From: Tetrahymena thermophila SB210
Taxonomy: Eukaryota > Ciliophora > Oligohymenophorea > Hymenostomatida > Tetrahymenidae
Assembly (NCBI RefSeq): GCF_000189635.1
Contig: NW_002475963.1
Coordinates: 1 to 64,000, forward strand
DNA: 64,000 nt
Reading direction: 5' to 3'
Part shown: piece after piece, positions 1 to 10,146 of the stretch
How the letters are laid out: every line of letters begins with the position of its first letter
How positions within the stretch are numbered: position 1 is the first letter of the stretch
Notes under the pieces: generated by a model
Databases searched by the model: none
Seen by the model: the letters and a program-made list of their open reading frames with translations, nothing else
Told to the model about the DNA's origin: nothing
Program-made: the position numbers and the translations under genes

Positions 1-52
1 ACCCCAACCCCAACCCCAACCCCAACCCCAACCCCCCCCAACCCCAACCCCA
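1..52. repeat. Macronuclear telomere, C4A2 repeats
   Basis: Tandem CCCCAA units run from the first base and stop at position 52, where unique AT-rich sequence begins. This is the C-rich strand of a Tetrahymena-type (G4T2) telomere, so the window starts at a chromosome end. One unit is irregular: positions 32-39 form an uninterrupted run of eight C, as if one AA had been skipped. Only about eight units are present, so the tract is truncated by the assembly or read. Confidence 0.97.
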
Positions 53-750
53 TTTTTGTTTGGTTAAAAAATAAAATTATTACTAGATTTATAAAATATA
101 TGTATTTATTTAGTTAATACATTTAAATTTAAAAAATAAAATGACTTTTACTTAAATAGTAACTTAGTCTATCTTACTAGTTATATTTTTAGATTACTCT
201 GAATAATATTAGATTTTTAAAAATATTAGTAACTTTGCTATTAAATTAGTGATATACTTAATACAAACAATCTTATCAAATATTTTTTGTTGTATATCCA
301 ATGCTATTTTATTAATTTACACTGACTGAGTCGTATTAAAAAATGATGGTAATATAAACATACGCTGATATATTTTTAAAATATCATATTTACATATTTT
401 AAATCTAGGAAGAAATTTGTGGTATATTTCAAAGTCTATCAATCAATAATAATAAATTAAAAACAAATTAAAAGAAAACAAAAAAAAAATATATTAAAGT
501 GATTAATTTATATATATCATCTAATAATTACAAAAATAAAATGGGAGATTTTATAAAAAATATTTAATTTCAAAAATAAAAGTATTTCAGTACGAGTGGA
601 AATTAACATATCTTTGATTTAGGAAATAGTGACTAATATTCTTCATCTACAAGCTCTGAATAACCATATTTTAATAATTTAAATTAAGATTTTTAATATT
701 ATTTGCGTGATAACAAAAATAATTATCATTATTAATAAGGAGAAGTTTAA
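53..750. other. Subtelomeric spacer, non-coding
   Basis: About 700 bases of AT-rich sequence lie between the telomere and the first gene. I see no open frame with coding character and no repeat family. Confidence 0.6.
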
Positions 751-2241
751 ATGAATAAATAAGAAAATAATTGTCCTACATTATCTAACTTTCCAGATAG
801 TTCTTATGTGGCAAATAAAAATATTTAAGATGGAAATAAGGAGAGTTTATTCAATCTATTTCAATACTAAATAATTGAAGATAGTACTCAATAGTAATAA
901 TTTCCTAATAGTTAGTGCGAGCTTGATTCTGCTTAAAAAAGCGCAATGTCAAATGAATAGTTTGCTATTGTGCCTAGGAAATAAAATATCTAATTTGGAA
1001 TAATAGATAAACCTATTAAGAAATAGTATAAAAAATTAAAAAACAGTGAAAAAAATTGTTAAGAAAGCGACGAAAAAGACGAAGAACAAAATAATAACTA
1101 GTTATAAGGAATAAGCAGTAAATATAATTGCAACGCTATCAAACAAAATACTGTGGGAAATTTCAATTATTCTAAAAAGAAAAAAAAATTTGGTATTATA
1201 AATATATTAAAAAACATAGTAATAGATAAATCTTTTTTATTGCCAGGACAAATTATAATTAATACGCAATTTGATTAAGGATATAAGAATGTTTACATAA
1301 ATTCAGATATTTACCAAGCTGCTAAAAGGGTAGAGAAAGTTGTTTATAATAAGGAAAGAAATACATTTGAGTCTCACTTTCAAACAATAAATGCAGGGCT
1401 GAATGATTTTGAATTTATTATCAAGCTTCTAGAAAGCAAGTCAGATCAGTAAATCTACTAGTAAGCATAAATTCTCAGACAGTATTAATAATTTATTTCC
1501 ACTTACTAAAATGCATTTAGGGCAGTTTAGTAGATGGGGATATTTGATTAAGAGCTCTTTTAGTAAAATACAGAAAGATTTATTTAATAAGCTGAGGAAG
1601 TCATTTCTAAATAACCTAAGGATTCAATATACATTTACTTTTTAAATCGCATAAACTATGCCAAAGGTATTTATGAAGAAATAAAATTTGGATTTAACAA
1701 AGGGGTGTGTGCAATAATTGGCATAGAAGAAGAAGAGGCCATTTAATTCTCGAACCAAATGCTTATCTTATGTATGATGACACCTGAATCTTAGTTTTAG
1801 TATTATACAAGTATTTTACAGGCAGAGATGCAAGGATAAACGAATATAAATATTGATTATTAATAATATACATTTGAGGGTATGGAAATAAAACTAAGTA
1901 CTAAATAAACTATTCATCATTTTCCTGGTCAGATAAGTTAGAAAGATTTTTCACTGAGAATTTTAGAAATAGAGCCTGATTTATAAACTTTATAAAAAAT
2001 AATCAAAGGAAGAAATGAACCTAATAAAGCTGAAAGCGAGTTCTTAGCAGAAAGTTCATTTAATAAGAAATAATTAAATAGATATTAAGCAGGTCTTAAA
2101 TTTTTAGAAGATTTTTATTAAAGTAAAGTTAAGAAGTAAAATAAACCTCTTAGATGTGATTTTGTTGTAAAATAGGCTCTGCCAATATGTTAGGCAGAAG
2201 AAAAAATATAAAATTACTAAGTTAAAGAAGATAACAAATGA
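751..2241 (+). CDS. Orphan protein, 496 aa, first gene from the telomere
   Basis: A single uninterrupted frame of 496 codons, read with TAA/TAG as Gln, runs from an ATG in an A-rich context (...gtttaaATG) to TGA at 2239-2241. The first ~140 residues are low-complexity and rich in N, Q, K and E. The rest looks folded, with mixed hydrophobic and charged segments (for example LPGQIIINTQF near residue 168 and RINYAKGIYEEIKFGF near residue 300). I see no signal peptide, no clear membrane segment and no motif that I can assign to a family. It lies about 700 bp from the chromosome end and is co-oriented with the next gene. The coding call is strong from length and composition; the function is unknown. 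Confidence 0.8.
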
Positions 2242-3090
2242 ATGAATGAATGAATTAATTAGCATAATCAAAACTACTTCCCAATATAAATATGACACAA
2301 ACACCTCTAAAAAATAACTAACTAACTAACTAATATTAATTAAATGTATAACCCATAATTTTATAAAAAATAATAAATATAAATTTAACTTTTTCTAAAA
2401 AAATCATATCATGATTAAAAAACTTTATTTGCTCTATTCAATTTTTATTTTAACTTGGATTTAATTAATTAGTAAATAAAATATGTAATAAGATATTTTA
2501 ATTTCTAAAAATTTGTATAAAAAGAAAGTTATTTAAATTTGTGCTTTAGTAATTATGGTATTAAAGTAAACCAAAATTTATTATTTATTTTTTCAATCAA
2601 GTATCGTAAATAATAGCTAAAATTAAAAATATAAGTAACATGAATTTTTTGATAAAGATCTTAACTTACAGACTATAAAAGAATAATCGAAATATTAAAA
2701 ACCACTCAAAACTATTGAAAAAATATTGATAATTTTTAAATTAATATTTTGTATGAAATAAATTAGGTTTTATGTATTTTATTTCTCCGTATGAAATCAA
2801 TTAGGTATAATGTATTTTATTTTTTTAGTTGATTCATTCTTTATAAATTATAAGTTAAGTAAATTAAGGCTTTGGCTGCTCGAATTAAAATACAAAACCC
2901 CTAAATGCTTATTAAAAAATACCATAATATTGATCAATAAATATGTATCGTACTTTGAAAATGAATTATTTTATGAAATAATTAATTTGCAAATATAGTA
3001 AAGTTTATATTTAATTAAAATCATAAATAAAAGCTATTAAAAAATAACATACAAACTTCTAGCAAACATAATTAAAACTAATAGAAGAAA
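2242..3090. other. Intergenic, with tetranucleotide repeats at its left end
   Basis: AT-rich spacer. Just after the stop codon there are short AATG repeats (2237-2254) and then an AACT repeat (2318-2333). An apparent 62-codon standard-code frame at 2810-2998 has no coding character and is not called. Confidence 0.5.
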
Positions 3091-5784
3091 ATGTAGGATT
3101 AAGATTAAGTTTTGCTGGATAAGTTCACACTAAAAATTAAAAATTAAAAAATGGAAAACGAATACTAATAATTAGAGAATAAACACTAAAGAAAGACTTT
3201 ATTCCCAATTATTGTTTTATATTAACTTGGATTTCTTATAAACTACATTTCTAAAATACTAAATGGGATAAATCTTCTAGGTCTTGTTATAGATGGCTCC
3301 ACCAACTTATCTTTATTTATTTTGATTATATGTATGAAATGCAAGCGTTTTAAAAAATATTCTCATATTTCTTTCTATATAATGTGCGTAGTCATGTATG
3401 TTGCTACAGTGGTTAATTATATTCATTTTTATACAAAGCAGCCTGATAATGAAAATAATAAAGAAGATCCTGCCTTTGATTGTTTTTATCTTGGAGCCAC
3501 TCTATTTGGAATAATTATTGGACCAAGCCTGAGCTATAGGATGACTTTAATGCTTATGTTTACAAGCCTTTATTCATTATTTATAATTTATGTTTCCTTT
3601 AATTAAAGGCCATTAACTATTTTTATAGTATTAAGCCATTTAACACTTTATGTTTACAAAATCTACTTTGAAGAAAAGCAAAAGAGATAATATTTTATTT
3701 CTACTAAAAAAGTGAGTTTTTGGGAAAGTATTATTCAAAATATTTTACTCATAAATTTAATTGTTGTAAAGTATGACAAAGAATCTCAAAGACTCATGCT
3801 AGAAAACTCTAACAATACAGCAAAGTCCAATTTAAAAGTAAAATCAGATGAAGATCTTTAGTTTTTTTTAGAGCAAACTCAAATAAAAATTAGAGGCGAA
3901 AAATCAGTTGAAGATTCCTATTCAACTATCTTTGATTAAGCTGCTGCTTCTGCAAGTAAGTTAAATAAAAATTACTCAGATAAAAGATAAAAAGGATTGG
4001 CCACCTCAAAATCTACTATTTCTGAGACTTTAAAAAGAAGAAACATAAGAGGTAATTCAAATAGTTCTCACATAACACTTAAAGAATTAGTAAAGGAGAA
4101 ACTCCATCAAAAATAAATTCTTTCAAAAAATAAAGGTAGTGCTTTTGGGATCAGTGATTAAAATATTCAAAACTTATCAGGGTAATATTAAAATAATAAA
4201 ACTGGAGATGTAATATCATTTAACCTAAAAATTATTTGCTTTGGCATGATAGAAGATTACGCCTTAATTTGTGTAGAAGATGAAACATACAAAGAAAAAT
4301 ACTCAAATTAATATTTAAAAAATAATCTACTTCTAAGTATATTGGGAGATGTAATGGAATTTCAAAAAGAAGAAATAAATAGTATTCATCACTAGCTAGA
4401 CGAAGGAATACACTAATTACAAAGCTATTACAAAAATCTATAAAGTATTTACTACTAAAAATGTAATTTATAGAAAGGGTAATACCCAAAAAAGTTAAGC
4501 GAGTAAAATAATCTTTCATTATCAAAAATGGAAACAATTAATTCTTAATTCAATTTAATATCAAAAACATAATTTAGTACTCAAGAAGTATATGATACAA
4601 TTAAATCAACACCTTTAAGCAGTCCCAATATTTAGGGTATTAAAAATATATAAAACTAAAATGAGCCGATTGTTTAATTTTTAAAAGATCAAATAAGCTA
4701 TTAAAAAAAGAAAAGTTAAGATTATAACCAAACTTTAGTATTTACTGGATTGGATTTAAATGAAGATAAATAAATGTATAGCAAAAACGATTTAATATCA
4801 TTTACTGAATAAAATTAATAAAAAACAATTTTAATCAAAAATGATTAAATTAATTAAACTTAATTTGATTTGAATTAAGGTTTAAACAATCATATTGAAT
4901 ATGAAAAAGAAAAAGAGTGCTAATAAAGACTTTCATAAATAGATTTAGATAAGTAAAAGTAAGCTATTTGCTTGGAATTTGACCATTTTGATAATAAAAA
5001 GCAATACAGTCAAAATTTATTAGAGTCACCAATCAAAGATATTTCTAGCTCTAATTTAATCATACATACAAGTGAGGAATATTTAAAACATCAGCAAAAA
5101 ATACTTAAAGAAAGAATAAACTATACTTCAAAATTTAGATAAAGTTTATTAAAACTGTATTCGCAGGTCTCCAAAATGTAAATTAAAATTTTAAACCTTG
5201 AGAACTACTTGAAAGGAGAAAAAAAAATAAGTTGTGCTAAAAACTAAATATCTTTAGACTAAATGATATTCTGTATACTTGGCCATTACAGATTTGATAT
5301 TGAAACTAAAAAAATTAAAGTTACATTCAAAAACCAAAGTAATAAAAACTATATTTACCAAGATTCTGAGCTTCTCTCAAATATTTTTTAGAATTTAATC
5401 TAAAATGCAATTGATTACAATATTAAAATGAATGGAAATATACAAATTAAAGTCGAAGACATTCTAATATAAAATAGCAAGCATGATAGAGGATAAATTA
5501 AAGTATCTATAATCAATACAATTGATTAATTTGACAATTAATCATTAGATTACTAAAACACAAAATTCCAAGGCTAATAGAATTCGATCTACTTTGGGAT
5601 GGAAAGAGACTCGATTTAGCTTAGTTAAATAAGATACGACAGGTATCTTTTTGGATTGAGAATTTCTCAAAAAAATGTTAGGCATATTGGACCCTTAAAT
5701 AAAATAGATATTTAATTTAGCTAAGGCTGCTGCACAACTAGTTTCATCATTTATTCAGATATAGAGATCTTAAATTTTAAATGA
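3091..5784 (+). CDS. Multi-pass membrane protein with histidine-kinase-type ATPase domain, 897 aa
   Basis: One uninterrupted frame ends at TGA 5782-5784. The first in-frame ATG after an upstream TGA is 3091; a second ATG at 3151 (aaaaaATGG) is an equally good start and would give 877 aa. Residues ~35-220 hold about five or six hydrophobic helices. The middle (230-660) is low-complexity and S/N/Q/K-rich. The C-terminus (~730-897) carries features of a GHKL/HATPase_c fold: an N-box-like segment (NLIQNAIDYN) and a G-box-like segment (FGLRISQKNVRHIG) followed by a terminal beta strand (TSFIIYS). I could not find a convincing phosphoacceptor H-box (HE/DxxxP) or a receiver domain. It may be a diverged hybrid-type sensor or a non-kinase ATPase. 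The family call is moderate, the membrane and coding calls strong. Confidence 0.75.
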
Positions 5785-6686
5785 AAAAACTTAAAAGAAT
5801 GGTTTGATAACATTTACATGAATTTTATAAAAAATTTTAATTATTAATGTAAGATATTATTCCAGTAACAAATAAATAAGTCTTTATATTCTATACGTTT
5901 CCACTCTCTATTGAATTAAAAATATATTAATTCAATAAAATATAAATATAAAAACCATATTACTAGTTAAGGAAAAATTGATTTTATTTATAAAATATTT
6001 TTTTAATTAAATAGTTAGAAATTTTTGAATTAGTTATCTAAAATAGTTTTGGCTGATTTCTCTAATCTAAATGACTAATTAATTATAGACATAAATAAAA
6101 CTAATCCAATATTTTAAATTGTTATTTAATAATTTTAAAATAATATTTAAGAATTAATTAAAATTTTATTAAGAAGGAATTAAAAATAATATTAAAGAAT
6201 TAATTAAAAAATAATTAAGAAGGAATTAAAAATAATATTTAAGAATTAATTAAAAAATTTTTAAATTTAATACTTATAATTATTCTTTAATTATATAATA
6301 GTTATTTATTTAATTATTAAATTAATTTGAAATGTAAAAATTGTTAGAAACTAAAAAATCTTAGTGAACTAATATTTTTCAGTAAATATAGGATTTGTTA
6401 AAGTTGAGTCAAGTATTTATTTTTATCAATAATCTTTGTCTTAACTTTAAATCTAAATAGTTATTTATTTATTTATGAATTAATTTATTTATTTATTTGC
6501 TTGCTTGCTTGATTATGTTAGTATCAATAAAATTTGAATTATTTTAAAAATCTTGAAATTTGTAATACATCTAATTTCACAAATTAAATTAATAATAAAA
6601 CAATTCAGATTATTAAGCCAACTGAATATATTTTCAAATATATAGCTTTAAAAGGAAATTAGGAATCAACAAACGAGCAAACAAAC
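5785..6686. other. Intergenic, AT-rich with local repeats
   Basis: Nothing coding is seen. The spacer contains the short tandem repeat annotated at 6137-6260 and tetranucleotide runs of ATTT and GCTT around 6460-6515. Confidence 0.5.
6137..6260. repeat. Short tandem repeat, ~46-bp unit
   Basis: The block AAGAAGGAATTAAAAATAA recurs at about 6171 and 6217, each followed by AGAATTAATTAAAA. A partial unit precedes the first copy, giving roughly 2.5 copies of a ~46-bp AT-rich unit in non-coding DNA. Confidence 0.7.
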
Positions 6687-8917
6687 ATGAGTGATCAAAA
6701 TAATTAAGGCAGTGAGAATATGGATTAGATTTACGACAATGAGTTAAATTAAGAGACTAAAAATATAGTCTACAATTGTTAGGAAATAATGACTAATATT
6801 GAGCTTGATCTTCCTATTTAGTCTATAGATGATCTTTACTAAGAAGCAATTTACATTGAAATGTTTAAAAAAATGTTCCCTTTCATGAAGAAGAAGGTTG
6901 AATAGATAGAAGACAGTAACGCTTCTACAGGAAAAAAATTATAAATGTTGATAAATGGCTTATCTAATGATGTATTAACAATGGATTTAACTCATATCTA
7001 AGGTCAAGCTATTGCTGATAAAGACCCTAGACATTTACTTAATTTCTTGCAAATTATTTTAGAACTTTCAAAATTATATGTAATGAAAAGGGACCCAAAC
7101 TAGGATCGTAAACATTTAAATTAAAATAATTTTTTATTTAAGAAATTTTATTTATTTTTAAATAGCTAATAATGACGTACATTCTTTAAATTTTTTTGAT
7201 TTGATTTGGTTAGGTTTAGCTTTATTTATTAGATCTTTGCTAATCAAATGATAATATTTGCTTGAAAATTTAGACAGATGAATGCCCTTTAAACCTTTCT
7301 AAACTCTTAAATAAACGAATTTTATTTTAATTAAAAGGAACAAAATCACCCAGAAGCTATTCAAGATGATGAAGATCATGGCAGTAATTGATTTTGATGA
7401 AACTTTATATTGAAGATTTTATTTTATTAGGTTAAAATCAATAGATTGATTTTAAAATCTAATTAAATAAGTTTAATAAAAATAGATTTATTGCTATACT
7501 TTCTATTTTTCTATGTTATATCAATCAAATCAATTACATTTTATAAAAATGAAAACTTAGAATTGGATGAAGAAGAAGATGAAGGCATTTATCAAAACAA
7601 TGAAGAACAAGATGAAGAGAATGTAGATCCAAACCTCTAAAATAATAATATATAGGATCAGAATGTTAAACATAGATTAAATAAAAATCCAAGCTTTAAG
7701 AATTTAATTTAAAGTGATAAAAAAGAGATAGAAAATGATATTTATTCTCACCCAAATTAAAGAGTTATAACTAACGATCCAAATATTAAGTAGGCTTTTT
7801 ACGATAAAGATTAAAATAATTACCAAAATTAATACGATGAAGATATTTATGATAATGAATAGAACTAAGATATCTAAAAAATTTAAGAATTAATTCATCT
7901 TTATAGAAGTGGAGCATTAACACCTGATGATCCTAAGCTATAGGAATTATAGTAACTTCTAGCTAAGAATGGAATAACCTTAGGACAAATAATAAATTAT
8001 GAAGATTAAAATAATTAAGTACTATTTGAGAACTAAAATAAAGCAGGTAATGCTATAAACTAAACGATCAATCATACTAGAAATAAATTGTAAAACATGA
8101 AAAAATTTAAGAACCTTATTACTGACCCAACTGATTAAAAAGTAAGAGGGGGATCAAAAAAATACTAAAACTATCTCAAATCATACAAAAAAGAATATGA
8201 GAAAAAAATGTAAAGAAAATAATCATCAAATAATATTGATCCCAGAAAAGAAGAGAGGAAAAAGAGGCTCTCTGAAGTAAATTAAAAATTTAATTTCTTA
8301 AAGAAAAATTAATCTACTTTTTTATTTAAAAAGCATGAGGATAAGATGTTACAAAAAGAATATTAAGATGAATAATTATCTCTGTACTATTAAATGAGAG
8401 ATAAGAAAGTTTAGTATCTAAGAAACATGTAATTGATAATAAATAGATATTTGAATTATAATAATTTTTAATGAAATTTAACTATTAAAATTAAGCCATA
8501 AAATCATATTTGAGCTGGAAAAAAAGAAAATAATTGATGAGCAAAACGAATATAAAGAAACTAAAGAAAAGCTTGAAATGGAGGCTAAAAATAGACTTAT
8601 TTCAATAGAAAACAAATACAAAGATAGAATTTTAATGCTCAAAGAAGCTCTCGAATAACAAAGAAGAGACAGACATATTGAAGAAGTTGCTTAAAGATAA
8701 GTAAATTTTATTAAAATTAATTAAATTTAATCTGATGTCTCTTTAATAAAATGAAAAGGAACTTTCAAGATAAGAAAGAGAACTAAAGCAAATTAAAAGA
8801 AAATAAATAGAAGACTTGAAAGATCTTTGGAGAAGTGAAAGAGAAAAATTCGATTTAATCACTAAAGACGATAGAAAGCTAGAAAGCGAAATACTTTAAC
8901 TTTACAAAAAGTACTGA
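6687..8917 (+). CDS. CEP95: CEP95-like centrosomal/basal-body protein (spliced)
   Basis: ATG at 6687, TGA at 8915-8917. The first exon encodes an N-terminal region whose signature (LQMLINGLSND..., then LTHIQGQAIADKD and LLNFLQIILEL) matches the calponin-homology-like domain (DUF5745) at the start of CEP95/CCDC45. Later exons encode acidic low-complexity sequence and a basic linker; the C-terminus is a long coiled coil (ELEKKKIIDEQNEYK..., then LKDLWRSEREKF). Introns placed with good phase agreement: 7384-7560, 8429-8495, 8701-8758. The first intron is unresolved: a donor at 7080 with acceptor 7277 or 7337 keeps frame, while the donor at 7108 does not connect cleanly. CEP95 acts at centrosomes and spindle poles in animals; in a ciliate a basal-body role is inferred. 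Confidence 0.75.
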
Positions 8918-10146
8918 TTCATTTTTAAATTAAAAATAACATAACACATTTAAATATCCAAAAATATCTATCTAAATATTTATTGGGTTTTATATTAAAT
9001 AATTTTGTAAATCTCCAAATAGAGGTTTAATTGTAGTTCATTTATTTATAAATTATAAATTTAAATTGAAAATAGATATCGAAATTTAAAAGAATTACTT
9101 TTCTATAATAATTTTTAATCAAAAGTCTATTTCTACGAATAAAAAAGCACTATACATTGAATTTTAATATTCAAGAAAAATATTTTCAAAATGTTAACTG
9201 GATTATTTGTTGACTTCTTCTTAAAATTAAGCAAGATGATTTTATTCTAATTTATTAATTTTACATCTTGTTATTTAAAAAATAAAAATTTTTTACACAG
9301 GCAAGTTATTTTGAAATACTTGAGAATATTTTTCTATAATAATTTTTAATCAAAAGTCTATTTCTATAATTAAATAAGCACAAAACATTGAATTTTAATA
9401 TCCAAGAAAAATATTCTCAAAATGTTAACTGGATTATTTGTTGACTTCTTCTTAAAATTAAGCAAGATGATTTTATTCTAATTTATTAATTTTACATCTT
9501 GTTATTTAAAAAATAAAAATTTTTTACACAGACAAGTTATTTTGAAATACTTGAAGTTACATGTTTTTTTTAATTAGCTTATTTATAATAATTTTTTTTT
9601 GTTCAGGATTTTAATTTCAAAAACAAAGAGAGAAACAAATTTATTTGTTACATTTTAGGTGTTTTAATATTTAGTTTATTTTTGAAATAAAAAATTAATT
9701 ACAATTTAAAATATTATGAATTTATTTATCGTTTTTCTTTTGAGGATTTTAAAAATCAGTTTATTCTTGTTAAATTATTTAATTTTCAATTTGAAAAATT
9801 AATTCAAAATTTATTTAATTTTTTAGAGTCAAATTAAATTATTAATAAAGGAATATGCAAATTAAATTAAAACAAGTAGATTTATGACCAGAAGGCTTAA
9901 TGTTTTAGGCTCATTCACAAATCTAGTTTATTTTTCTCCCTCCCGCTTTAATTTATTTAATATGATCTAATGGAGTTTAATTAATTGTTTGGGGCAATAT
10001 ATCATATTTCAAAAGATTTTTGCAGCTTTGTGAATTATCTTTGAAATTTGAAAAAATCAGCGAAATTTGTGCCCAATAATCAATATAATTAATTAGTCAA
10101 TAAATTTTAGTAAACACTTCAAAATTTAATAGCAATAAAATTTTTT
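8918..10146. other. Intergenic, includes a 231-bp tandem duplication
   Basis: AT-rich non-coding sequence that includes the duplication at 9099-9555. A long TGA-free stretch after the second copy (9.5-10.0 kb) has no coding bias. Confidence 0.5.
9099..9555. repeat. Tandem duplication, 231-bp unit, two copies
   Basis: Copy 1 (9099-9329) begins TTTTCTATAATAATTTTTAA and copy 2 (9330-9555) repeats it at an offset of 231 bp with a handful of substitutions. Both contain the conserved block ATGTTAACTGGATTATTTG. The offset is divisible by three, but an in-frame TGA in copy 2 argues against coding. Confidence 0.9.

Noticed and set aside
1-52. CRISPR-like regular spacing
   Set aside because: The repeats are contiguous 6-bp telomere units with no spacers.
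4232-4537. 101-codon minus-strand frame
   Set aside because: Lies inside the uninterrupted plus-strand histidine-kinase-like gene and has no coding character of its own.
3091-5784. Bacterial origin (horizontal transfer) of the histidine-kinase-like gene
   Set aside because: The gene uses the ciliate code heavily, has host-like AT content and disordered Q/N-rich insertions; ciliates have their own families of such proteins.
9192-10040. Long TGA-free plus-strand stretch after the 231-bp repeat
   Set aside because: With TGA as the only stop, long open frames are common by chance in AT-rich DNA; composition is that of spacer and copy 2 of the repeat contains a TGA in the frame.
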